Part shown: positions 25,249-32,825 of the stretch, one piece after another
Position numbering within the stretch: the first letter of the stretch is position 1
Layout: every line of letters starts with the position of its first letter
Assembly (NCBI GenBank): GCA_022793065.1
Contig: JAAWCE010000001.1
Location: forward strand, 62,001-126,000
DNA from: Lachnospiraceae bacterium
GTDB taxonomy: Bacteria > Bacillota > Clostridia > Lachnospirales > Lachnospiraceae
Direction: 5' to 3'
DNA length: 64,000 nucleotides
Position numbers and translations under genes: made by a program
Notes under the pieces: model-generated
Databases searched by the model: none
Seen by the model: only the letters and a program-made list of their open reading frames with translations
What the model was told of the DNA's origin: nothing

Positions 25249-26820
25249 ATGGGAGCTTTGGGATATCTGTATGGAAAAGTTTTAAAAAATCGTATTAGAG
25301 TAGCGTTGAGAAAACCTATTACATATTTTTATTTGGCGTTTATTTTGTTTTATCTATTTGCTGTTCCGTTGTCTTTGAGAATAATTGCGGCTGAATTTGG
25401 AGTGGATTCTCCCGAAGGGATGGCTGCCATATTGACTTTGGTGGCATTTTGGCTGATTCCGGGAAATTTGATTGCCTATGCCAAAAGAAAAGGATTGGTA
25501 TACAGGAACAGCGATTTGCATTTTTTGTTTCCGGCACCTGTGAGTCCAAAACGTGTTTTACTTTATGCCTATGTCAAAACTTTGGCGGTACAAGTTCTGC
25601 TGAATCTCTTTGTCGTAATCTATGGCGGGGCTATATTCCAGGTGGAGGACTGGAGGCTGGGAGTGTATTTTCTGTTTGCTATATTTGCAGAAAATCTCCT
25701 GGAAGGCAGCGTTATGCTGTTACTCTACGGTTCCGAGAACTTTTTGGAAAGGCATAGAGTATTTTTGGTGGGTGTGGCATATGTATTGGGAGGAATATTG
25801 ATATTGATGGGTGTTTATACCTGTTTCAGGGAAGGGCTGAGTCTGGAGACGGTGATGAATTTCCTGAATAGCCATATGGTACAAATGGTGCCGGTGGTGG
25901 GCTGGTATATTGGGGTGATACACTTGATACTTTTGGGACCAACTACGGTGAATGTGGTGGGAAGTATTTGTTATAGTGTATTGTTGGCCGGGGTATTGTT
26001 GGCTGCATGGCGGATGAAATGTACGGGAGCCTATTATGAGGATGCCATAAAATTTGCAGAGGATTATGAAGAAGTTTTGGCAAGCCGTAGGCAGGGAGAT
26101 ACACAAAAGCGGCTGGGCAAAAAGCAAAAATTCAAAAAAGCGCATATTACCTGGAAAGGACAGGGCGCAAAAGTATTGATGTATCGGCAGTTATTGGAAT
26201 ATAAGAAAAGCAGATATTTTATTTTTGACATCAATACGATTGTAGCGTTGATTGTCGGTGCGGCGGTGGCATATCTCTATATTGTGGAAGGTGGTTTCGG
26301 AAGTTTTGAACCTTTTGTAATACCTGCCTTGGCTGCATATATCATTTTTGTGTTTACAGCGATGGGAGGAAAATGGGCCAAAGAGTTGTTGTCGCCGTAC
26401 ACATACATGATTCCGGATACACCTTTTCGCAAGTTGATATATGCAATGGCGCTGCAGCATGTGCAGAGTTTGGTGAATGGGTGTCTGATTACCATACCGG
26501 GAGCCGTAGTCATGAAACTGTCTCCAGTGATGGCAGTGTTGGGGATTGTGTTTTATGTGGCAGTGTATGCCAATAAATTATATGCCCTTGCAGTGGCGGA
26601 AATTGTCACTGGCAATGCGCTGGGCAAAACGGGAAAACAATTGCTTCAAATGTTTTTACAGAGTATTGTGCTGTTAATGGTGGTGATGGGGGCTTTGGCC
26701 GGGCAGCATTTTGGCGGAGTTTTGATGGCGTATGTGTTCATGGATGTATTTACAATACTTTTTACCATTATTTTTATGGTGATTGCTATGTTGAATTTCT
26801 ATAAAATGGAGACGGTATAG
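25249..26820 (+). CDS. Putative ABC exporter membrane subunit
   Basis: A membrane protein of 523 residues with about twelve hydrophobic segments and a basic soluble loop in the middle (about 265-305). Segments such as LAFILFYLFAVPLS, VYRNSDLHFLFPAPVSPKRVLLYAYVKT near 83-110 and EYKKSRYFIFDINTIVAL near 315 match the putative ABC exporter family of Clostridia (ABC_export type). The cargo is unknown. It is coupled to the ATPase upstream and followed directly, in the same frame after its stop, by a glycoside hydrolase remnant. Confidence 0.82.
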   Translation: MGALGYLYGKVLKNRIRVALRKPITYFYLAFILFYLFAVPLSLRIIAAEFGVDSPEGMAAILTLVAFWLIPGNLIAYAKRKGLVYRNSDLHFLFPAPVSPKRVLLYAYVKTLAVQVLLNLFVVIYGGAIFQVEDWRLGVYFLFAIFAENLLEGSVMLLLYGSENFLERHRVFLVGVAYVLGGILILMGVYTCFREGLSLETVMNFLNSHMVQMVPVVGWYIGVIHLILLGPTTVNVVGSICYSVLLAGVLLAAWRMKCTGAYYEDAIKFAEDYEEVLASRRQGDTQKRLGKKQKFKKAHITWKGQGAKVLMYRQLLEYKKSRYFIFDINTIVALIVGAAVAYLYIVEGGFGSFEPFVIPALAAYIIFVFTAMGGKWAKELLSPYTYMIPDTPFRKLIYAMALQHVQSLVNGCLITIPGAVVMKLSPVMAVLGIVFYVAVYANKLYALAVAEIVTGNALGKTGKQLLQMFLQSIVLLMVVMGALAGQHFGGVLMAYVFMDVFTILFTIIFMVIAMLNFYKMETV

Positions 26821-27042
26821 CTATACTTTTTCGAGAACAGGTTGACGAAATGGAGATTTTTGGTTACTATATCTAATATGAAGATTACTGATTTGGCAGT
26901 GGATTATGGGAGCGGAAAAAATCCCAAAAGAGATGGGAGTTTTGATTATTATATGTCGGAGCCGGTGGTGGAGAATGACGCTAAGGGTGTAGGGCCGCTG
27001 CTGTTGGCATATACTGAATTGCGAAGATTGGAAGGCAAATAG
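26821..27042 (+). pseudogene. C-terminal remnant of a GH88/GH105-type unsaturated glycuronyl hydrolase
   Basis: The open segment reads KNPKRDGSFDYYMSEPVVEND followed by KGVGPLLLAYTELRRL before its stop. This is the C-terminal signature of YteR-like unsaturated rhamnogalacturonyl hydrolases, where the family has DGSxEYYxSEP and NDxKGVGPF. A full gene needs about 370 codons, and only about 60 are left, directly after the exporter stop. The short frame might still be translated from TTG 26842 or ATG 26878, but there is no good ribosome site. The match is from memory, not a search. Confidence 0.6.
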
Positions 27043-27108
27043 GGAGGTGTTAATTTCATAAACCACGGCATGGGGAATGGATGGAGCGTTTCAGGGTACG
27101 ATTGCAGA

Positions 27109-27137
27109 TTGAAAGAGTTAAAATGATGTGCTATGAT
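27109..27137 (+). promoter_or_regulatory. Promoter of the chemoreceptor gene
   Basis: TTGAAA (27109-27114), 17-base spacer, TATGAT (27132-27137), about 100 bases ahead of the ATG. Confidence 0.55.
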
Positions 27138-27235
27138 AGAAAGAAGTATTTGGGGAGCGGGGAAGATATGCAGGAAGCTTTAAATTATGTTGCAAGCGAA
27201 AATGTTACTATCTTTCGAGAAAGGAAAAGGTTATT

Positions 27236-29110
27236 ATGAAGAAAATATTTACCAAAAGTCTTTCTATTTATATGTTGGCAGCATTTTTGGTTACGATCAC
27301 TGCCATTTTTGCACTGCAGACTGTTGTAAGCCAAAGAAATAATACGTCTTCCGCCACTGCGAAATTACAGGATGTGAAAGCAAAACTTGAGGGAAATGAA
27401 GAGAATATCGCACAGCTCACAGAGAATCTTAGCCAGGACAATCTTGCTAAGACGAGAGCTTTTGCAGATTTGATTGCTGCGGACCCTTCTATTTTGAAAG
27501 ATCAGGCCCGACTGCATATGGTGAAAGACAGATTGCAAGTGAATGAACTTCATGTCATTGACCAGGACGGAATCATTACCCAAAGCACAATAGACACCTA
27601 TGTGGGGTTTGATATGAAAAGCGGAGAACAATCCAATGCTTTTATGGTGATTGTAAACGACCCTTCTATTGAGATTGCGCAGGAACCACAGGTAAATGTG
27701 GCGGAAGGCGTGGTTATGCAGTACATAGGTGTTGCCAGAAAGGACGGACCGGGACTTGTACAGGTGGGCGTGCGTCCTGAGGTGCTGGAGAGTATGCTTG
27801 CAGGTACGGAAATTGACGTAGTATTACGAGAGATTGACTTTGGAGAACAGGGTTATGTCTATGCCATTGATAAGGAAAGCGGACTGATCCTGGCACATAA
27901 AAATGTTTCATTGATTGGAACATCTGCCGTGGATGCAGGATTTCCCTCAGCATTGACAGGTAAGGGCAAGGCGGTCATTGACGGTGAAAAGGGTTATTAT
28001 CTGGCGGAAGAGTATAACGGACAGATTATTGGGACGTTTTTGCCCGTTGGTGAATATTATGCCCAAAGGAATAACCAGACATTGGTGGTGTCTCTGAGTA
28101 TGGCCATTATTTTCGGCGTGCTTCTGCTCATGATTCAACATCTGGTTGACAATAAAATTGTTCATGGAATTAATGAAATATCCCGTTCCATGAAAGAGAT
28201 TGCGGATGGCAATTTTGAACGCAATGTTGACGTGCAGGGAAATCCGGAATTTGTTCAGCTTTCCGACAGTATTAACAAAATGGTGGAAAGTATTTGCCGT
28301 AATTTAGAAGAGAATGAAACGCTTTTGGCAAAACAAAAGGCAGATATGGAAAGCAATCAGGGAATGATTCGGAATATCAAAGATGCGTGCAGGGATTTGA
28401 ACCGGGTATCGGGAGAGACGCTGGAGAGTGCAGACCATATTTATAATGGAACAGGGGAACAGGAGAGGGCTGTGGATGGCCTGAAGCAGATCATGGGACA
28501 ACTGACACAGGAGCTGAACAGCAGCATGGAGGTTTCCATCAATGTTGCGGCGGAGACAGGCCAGACAAGGGAAAAGTTATTGTCGGCACAGTCTCAAATG
28601 AACATGTTGAAAGAATCCATGCAGAAAATCAGCGATATGTCAATGGAAATCGAGAAAATTATTGGCGAAATCAATTCCATTGCCCAGCAGACCAACATGC
28701 TCTCCTTAAATGCTTCCATTGAAGCGGCCAGGGCAGGGGAGATGGGAAAAGGTTTTGCGGTGGTGGCCACACAGGTAGGAGAACTTGCGGCAAGAAGTTC
28801 CCAGGCGGCGAAGGAAACCAATGAACTGATTACCAATTCCATTAACGCGGTGGAAGCCGGAAAGACAATTACTGACCGGACAGCGGAGGCGTTTAATGTG
28901 GTTGTAAGGGATATGGAGAAGACCAGCGGTGAAGTGGAGAAAATCACGGACATGGTAAAGGGAAATGTAGGGATTGTGACCAGTGCGGTGAGCCAAATCG
29001 GACGGATTTCCGATGTGGTGGAAAAGAATGTGGAGATTTCCCATAATACCAAACAGGCGTCTTCAAATATGGCTGATATTACCGGGAATTTGCTTAGGAT
29101 AGTAGAATGA
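27236..29110 (+). CDS. Methyl-accepting chemotaxis protein
   Basis: A transmembrane receptor of 624 residues: first membrane segment 9-29, extracytoplasmic sensor of about 250 residues with Cache-like features ([44 protein letters not shown]; key pieces), second membrane segment around 282-302, HAMP linker ([18 protein letters not shown]) and a cytoplasmic coiled-coil. The CheA/CheW-binding hairpin tip is [20 protein letters not shown], followed by [18 protein letters not shown]. The ligand is unknown. No other chemotaxis gene lies in the window. Confidence 0.95.
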   Translation: MKKIFTKSLSIYMLAAFLVTITAIFALQTVVSQRNNTSSATAKLQDVKAKLEGNEENIAQLTENLSQDNLAKTRAFADLIAADPSILKDQARLHMVKDRLQVNELHVIDQDGIITQSTIDTYVGFDMKSGEQSNAFMVIVNDPSIEIAQEPQVNVAEGVVMQYIGVARKDGPGLVQVGVRPEVLESMLAGTEIDVVLREIDFGEQGYVYAIDKESGLILAHKNVSLIGTSAVDAGFPSALTGKGKAVIDGEKGYYLAEEYNGQIIGTFLPVGEYYAQRNNQTLVVSLSMAIIFGVLLLMIQHLVDNKIVHGINEISRSMKEIADGNFERNVDVQGNPEFVQLSDSINKMVESICRNLEENETLLAKQKADMESNQGMIRNIKDACRDLNRVSGETLESADHIYNGTGEQERAVDGLKQIMGQLTQELNSSMEVSINVAAETGQTREKLLSAQSQMNMLKESMQKISDMSMEIEKIIGEINSIAQQTNMLSLNASIEAARAGEMGKGFAVVATQVGELAARSSQAAKETNELITNSINAVEAGKTITDRTAEAFNVVVRDMEKTSGEVEKITDMVKGNVGIVTSAVSQIGRISDVVEKNVEISHNTKQASSNMADITGNLLRIVE

Positions 29111-29122
29111 GCTGATATTAGT

Positions 29123-29148
29123 AAAAAGGTGGATATTTCCACCTTTTT
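29123..29148. terminator. Bidirectional terminator
   Basis: AAAAAGGTGGA and TCCACCTTTTT form an 11-bp perfect stem with a TATT loop, with A and T runs in place for both strands. It serves the chemoreceptor and the convergent XRE gene. Confidence 0.85.
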
Positions 29149-29521
29149 AATTTGGCTTCTTAGATTTTGCAGCCTGGTGCCGGAGATGATTCAGATAGTT
29201 GGCATATGTGATTAAAGCATGGCGGGAACCAGGGTCCAGCGACAGTACAATATTGACAAAATTAGTAACGGTATAGTCCGTAGTGATGTATTTCTTCAAA
29301 GTTTCCGGAGGACAGCGATAACCGGTGCGTCCAAGAAGGTAATCTGTGGTGACACCGAAAAAGTCTGCTAACGTCCGCAGCATTTTCAGGTCGGGAGCAT
29401 GGACATCATTTTCATAATTGGAAATGGTGCCTACGGATAAGTTTAATAATGCTGCAAGTTCCTTCTGGTTAAGGCCCTTTTCTTTGCGCAATTCTGTTAG
29501 GATTTCACCTACTTCTCTCAT
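29147..29521 (-). CDS. XRE-family transcriptional regulator (paralogue 1)
   Basis: A protein of 124 residues with an N-terminal Cro/CI helix-turn-helix (LRKEKGLNQKELAALLNLSVGTISNYENDVHAPDLKMLRTLADFF; key recognition segment SVGTISNYE) and the following YLLGRTGYRCPPETLKKY. The C-terminal 50 residues include a stretch about a dozen residues long, FVNIVLSLDPGSR, that is shared in kind with the second regulator at 30827 (FIDAILALDADSR). The ATG at 29521 is preferred because AAAGGA lies 11 bases away; the TTG at 29530 is too close. It is divergent from pyrF. Confidence 0.9.
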   Translation of the reverse strand: MREVGEILTELRKEKGLNQKELAALLNLSVGTISNYENDVHAPDLKMLRTLADFFGVTTDYLLGRTGYRCPPETLKKYITTDYTVTNFVNIVLSLDPGSRHALITYANYLNHLRHQAAKSKKPN

Positions 29522-29847
29522 ATTGTACAATTTCCTTTCTGGTCCGGGGACTGCCCTTTCTAATGATAATTCCTGATGGAAGTGATAAGTGGTTTTATTT
29601 TAGTATTCCTAAATTAATTGTAACTATTTATACGGAAAGTAGAATAAGGGTTTAAGAATAGCATATTTTTAGATTTTACATTTAAGGAATTTAAAATAAT
29701 CATAAGAGGAAAGACGAATGAGGAGAAGGGAGCAGTTGTTGACTTTTTATCAGGGCAATGATAAGATATGTAATGATATTTCAGCGTTGAACAGAATTAT
29801 AATGAAATGGATATGAAGTGTAAAATAATCGTTGAAAGGAGCAGCGT
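29522..29847. promoter_or_regulatory. Divergent control region of xre-1 and pyrF
   Basis: AT-rich with no gene. On the plus strand TTGACT (29739-29744), a 17-base spacer and TAAGAT (29762-29767) form a good promoter about 80 bases before pyrF. A PyrR-type attenuator was looked for and not seen. Confidence 0.6.
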
Positions 29848-30804
29848 ATGATAAACCAACTGATATCTAAGATACGTAGGACAAATGCCCCCATAGTAGT
29901 AGGATTGGACCCTATGCTGAACTATGTGCCTGAACATATTCAAAAGGCAGCTTTTGCAGAATATGGCGAGACTTTGGAAGGAGCGGGAGAGGCCATATGG
30001 CAGTTTAACAAAGGGATTGTGGACGCCATATATGAGTTGGTGCCGGCTGTGAAACCACAGATTGCCATGTATGAACAGTTTGGTATCCCTGGACTGGCAG
30101 CGTTTCGTAAGACGGTGGATTATTGTCATGAAAAGGGACTTGTAGTAATCGGTGATATCAAAAGAGGTGATATCGGCTCCACTTGTGAAGCGTATGCGGT
30201 GGGACATCTTGGGAAAGTACAGGTGGGAAGCAAATGGTATGGTGGATTTAACGAAGATTTTTCAACGGTAAATCCCTATTTGGGATCTGATGGCGTTAAG
30301 CCTTTTCTGAAAGTATGTGCGGAAGAGAAAAAAGGTATATTTGTGTTGGTGAAAACGTCTAATCCCAGCAGCGGCCAGTTTCAGGATCGTTTGGTGCGGG
30401 CAAAAGCGCAAGAGGGGGACAAGCCTCTCTATGAGGTTGTGGGTGAACAGGTAGCGGCATGGGGAGAAGAATATATGCCGCAAGAAGGCGCTTACAGTTA
30501 TGTGGGGGCAGTTGTGGGGGCCACTTATCCGGAACAGGGAAGGATTTTGAGGGAAATCATGCCCAAAGCGTATATTCTGGTGCCAGGTTACGGAGCCCAG
30601 GGAGGAAAAGGGGCGGATTTGGTTCATTTCTTTAACGAAGATGGATTGGGCGCTATTGTCAATTCTTCCAGAGGAATTATCGCGGCATATCAGCAGGCAC
30701 AGTATGCGCATTTAGGAGAGAAAGGATATGCGGATGCGGCCAGAGCGGCAGTGCTGGCCATGAGAGAGGATATTTCGTCGGCACTGAACGGCAAAACTCG
30801 GTGA
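29848..30804 (+). CDS. pyrF: Orotidine-5'-phosphate decarboxylase, long (type 2) form
   Basis: An enzyme of 318 residues that makes UMP from OMP. It is the longer bacterial form, in which GLDPMLNYVP near residue 21 opens the barrel, VKPQIAMYEQFG supplies the Lys region, VIGDIKRGDIGSTCEAYA holds the catalytic D-x-K-x-x-D, and VGATYPEQG and ILVPGYGAQGG are the phosphate-binding segments. A TGAAAGGAG site precedes the ATG. pyrE lies 650 bases downstream, separated by an oppositely oriented regulator. Confidence 0.96.
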   Translation: MINQLISKIRRTNAPIVVGLDPMLNYVPEHIQKAAFAEYGETLEGAGEAIWQFNKGIVDAIYELVPAVKPQIAMYEQFGIPGLAAFRKTVDYCHEKGLVVIGDIKRGDIGSTCEAYAVGHLGKVQVGSKWYGGFNEDFSTVNPYLGSDGVKPFLKVCAEEKKGIFVLVKTSNPSSGQFQDRLVRAKAQEGDKPLYEVVGEQVAAWGEEYMPQEGAYSYVGAVVGATYPEQGRILREIMPKAYILVPGYGAQGGKGADLVHFFNEDGLGAIVNSSRGIIAAYQQAQYAHLGEKGYADAARAAVLAMREDISSALNGKTR

Positions 30805-30809
30805 TTATC

Positions 30810-30850
30810 AAATGTCAGTCTGAATTCTATTGGGATTCAGACTGACATTT
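30810..30850. terminator. Bidirectional terminator between pyrF and xre-2
   Basis: A 16-bp perfect stem: AAATGTCAGTCTGAAT (30810-30825) and its complement (30835-30850), 9-base loop. The 3' end of the minus-strand regulator gene reaches into it. Confidence 0.85.
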
Positions 30851-31183
30851 CTGTAAGTAAAGGGCAAAATCCAGAAGAAAAGTGCGTGAGTCAGCGTCCA
30901 ACGCAAGTATGGCGTCAATAAAATTAGATATTGTATGGTCTGGGGTAACATTTTCTTTTAAATCTTCCAAAGAACAGCGGAATCCTGTACGGCCTAACAA
31001 ATAATCAACAGTGACATGAAAGAGATCGGCGACTTTTCTCAGGGTATCAAAATCCGGAGAGTGAACGCCGGTTTCATAATTTGAAATGGTGCTTAAGGAG
31101 AGATTCAACAATGCTGCAAGTTCTTTCTGTCCCATTTCTTTTTCGGCTCGTAAATCTGATATGATTTTACCCACATGTTTCAT
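30827..31183 (-). CDS. XRE-family transcriptional regulator (paralogue 2)
   Basis: A protein of 118 residues, clearly paralogous to the product of 29147-29521 along its whole length: QKELAALLNLSLSTISNYETGVHSPD versus QKELAALLNLSVGTISNYENDVHAPD (shown in part as QKELAALLNLS and TISNYE), then DYLLGRTGFRC versus DYLLGRTGYRC. The N-terminal HTH binds DNA; the C-terminal half may dimerise or bind a ligand. It is transcribed toward pyrF and divergently from pyrE, so it may control pyrimidine genes, but that is inference from position. Confidence 0.9.
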   Translation of the reverse strand: MKHVGKIISDLRAEKEMGQKELAALLNLSLSTISNYETGVHSPDFDTLRKVADLFHVTVDYLLGRTGFRCSLEDLKENVTPDHTISNFIDAILALDADSRTFLLDFALYLQKCQSESQ

Positions 31184-31387
31184 ATCTATGTCCTTCTTTC
31201 GTTTTTTAGAGTTTGTAAATATATTCTATAGTATTTCAAGATATGTGTAATCTTATTTTATGGATAGCATAATTTTACAGAGAACCTCTGCGATACATAA
31301 AATCATAGTAATTGCTTCTGATTTTAAGAGTCCAATATATAAACAGGAACCTAGAAAAGCGATCGGGGACTTTATTTACAAAAAAGA

Positions 31388-31416
31388 TTGAAAACATTTG
31401 AAACGTGTGGTAAAAT
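31388..31416 (+). promoter_or_regulatory. Promoter of pyrE
   Basis: TTGAAA (31388-31393), 17-base spacer, TAAAAT (31411-31416), then AGGGGG before the ATG at 31453. The intergenic region 31184-31387 is otherwise AT-rich without visible features. Confidence 0.65.
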
Positions 31417-31452
31417 TGGAAATAATTGTGAATATAGGGGGTATCAAAAGAG

Positions 31453-32127
31453 ATGGAAGCGTATAAAGAAGAATTTATTGAATTTATGGTAGAGTCTCAG
31501 GTTCTTAAATTTGGAGAGTTTATATTGAAAAGTGGAAGAAAATCCCCCTTTTTTATGAATGTGGGAGCCTATGTGACAGGAAAACAGTTGAAAAAGTTGG
31601 GAGAATATTATGCAAAATCCATTCATGAGAATTTTGGAGATGAATTTGATGTGTTGTTCGGACCGGCTTATAAGGGTATTCCACTGAGCGTAACAACTGC
31701 CATTGCTTACAGTGAATTGTATGGCAAAGAAGTGCGTTATTGTTCTAACCGCAAGGAGGCGAAAGACCACGGCGATGCGGGAATCTTATTGGGAAGCAAT
31801 CTATCGGACGGCGATCGGGTTATTATGATTGAAGATGTGACAACTTCCGGAAAATCAATTGAAGAGACATACCCTATTTTGATGAGTCAGGGAAAGGTGG
31901 AGATTAAGGGATTGATCGTATCCTTGAACCGTATGGAAAAGGGAAGGGAAGGGAAGCTTAGCGCGCTGGCTGAGATAAAGGAAAAATATGGATTTGATTC
32001 CCATGCCATAGTTACCATGGAAGATGTGATAAAACATTTATACAACAGACCATATAAGGGCAAGATATACATTGATGATAAATTAAAGGCGGCGATGGAT
32101 CAATACTATGAAGAGTATGGGGCATGA
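31453..32127 (+). CDS. pyrE: Orotate phosphoribosyltransferase
   Basis: An enzyme of 224 residues that makes OMP from orotate and PRPP. LKSGRKSPFFMNVG near 30, FGPAYKGIPLSVTTAIA near 77, YCSNRKEAKDHGDAG (catalytic loop) and the PRPP motif VIMIEDVTTSGKS near 125 are all in place. AGGGGG precedes the ATG. With pyrF it covers the last two steps to UMP; the remaining pyr genes are not here. Confidence 0.97.
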   Translation: MEAYKEEFIEFMVESQVLKFGEFILKSGRKSPFFMNVGAYVTGKQLKKLGEYYAKSIHENFGDEFDVLFGPAYKGIPLSVTTAIAYSELYGKEVRYCSNRKEAKDHGDAGILLGSNLSDGDRVIMIEDVTTSGKSIEETYPILMSQGKVEIKGLIVSLNRMEKGREGKLSALAEIKEKYGFDSHAIVTMEDVIKHLYNRPYKGKIYIDDKLKAAMDQYYEEYGA

Positions 32128-32203
32128 GAATGAGGGGGACAAATCGGCGGAACCCTCTGATTCCCTGATGATGGAAGTAAAAAAGCAGGAAGGGAGCAAT
32201 GGT

Positions 32204-32356
32204 ATGGAACAGAAGGTATATAAGCTGATGAGAGGAGCGGGTGCTGCCAATATTGCTGTGGGTGTGATTCAGCTTGTGGTGGGGCTTGTGACAGGAATCT
32301 TGCTGATAGTTGCCGGAGCGAAATTAATTGCAGGTAAATCTAAGATTTTGTTTTGA
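32204..32356 (+). CDS. Small membrane protein
   Basis: A predicted 50-residue protein: MEQKVYKLMRGAG, then one or two closely spaced hydrophobic segments (AANIAVGVIQLVVGLVTGILLIVAGAKLI in two parts) and a short basic tail GKSKILF. It resembles small uncharacterised membrane proteins of Lachnospiraceae. The ATG at 32204 is favoured by AGGAAGGGAG at 32188-32197. The frame is open back to ATG 32108, which would overlap pyrE and give 82 residues with an acidic N-terminus, so this longer form remains possible. No function is known. Confidence 0.65.
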   Translation: MEQKVYKLMRGAGAANIAVGVIQLVVGLVTGILLIVAGAKLIAGKSKILF

Positions 32357-32372
32357 GTTAGAAGCTGTTGGC

Positions 32373-32456
32373 GGGCATTTCCTTAAGGAACAACCAATGA
32401 TAATGAGTGCAAAGATGCAGATTATCAGTAGATGTTCCTAACGGGGATGCCCTTTT
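32373..32456 (+). ncRNA. Nested three-tier stem structure, possible structured RNA or complex terminator
   Basis: Three perfect inverted repeats are nested: GGGCAT (32373-32378) with ATGCCC (32447-32452), AGGAACA (32386-32392) with TGTTCCT (32433-32439), and TGATAAT (32398-32404) with ATTATCA (32421-32427). The outer stem is followed by TTTT at 32453-32456. It is immediately downstream of the small membrane gene and upstream of the next one. It could be an elaborate terminator or a non-coding RNA; no known family was recognised. Confidence 0.55.
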
Positions 32457-32512
32457 AGAGTATGAACCGTTCGGACGGAGCAATGTTTCTGGGACGGTTT
32501 AGAAGCGGAGAT

Positions 32513-32824
32513 ATGAGAAAAGGATTTATTTTTACCGATAGGAAAATTTCAAACCGGGCTATTATGGCGGTTGTTTTGGGACTGATCAGTCTGATTTCAT
32601 TGGGGGTTTTAATCTTACAGGCATATGAGGCTGCCGGGGATGTGTCGGTAAAGTACGGAGTTGCCGGGCTGCTTTCCGGAATTTATGCTTTGATTGGACT
32701 GGTGCTTGGCATTGTGACAATGTGTGAAAAGAATTATTATAAGTTATTTCCGGTGCTGGGAATACTTCTGAATTTGACGTCTCTTGCCGGAGTGGGACTT
32801 ATATTGTACATGGGAGTGAAGTGA
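32513..32824 (+). CDS. Small membrane protein, DUF6142-like
   Basis: A 103-residue protein with three hydrophobic segments: AIMAVVLGLISLISLGVLILQAY, AGLLSGIYALIGLVLGIVTMC and FPVLGILLNLTSLAGVGLILYMG (each around 20 residues). It matches a small uncharacterised family common next to metabolic genes in Lachnospiraceae; I believe DUF6142. The ATG at 32513 has GCGGAGAT just ahead; the upstream in-frame ATG 32462 lacks a ribosome site. Its stop is one base from the next ATG, so it is cotranslated with the aminopeptidase gene. Confidence 0.68.
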   Translation: MRKGFIFTDRKISNRAIMAVVLGLISLISLGVLILQAYEAAGDVSVKYGVAGLLSGIYALIGLVLGIVTMCEKNYYKLFPVLGILLNLTSLAGVGLILYMGVK

Positions 32825-32825
32825 G

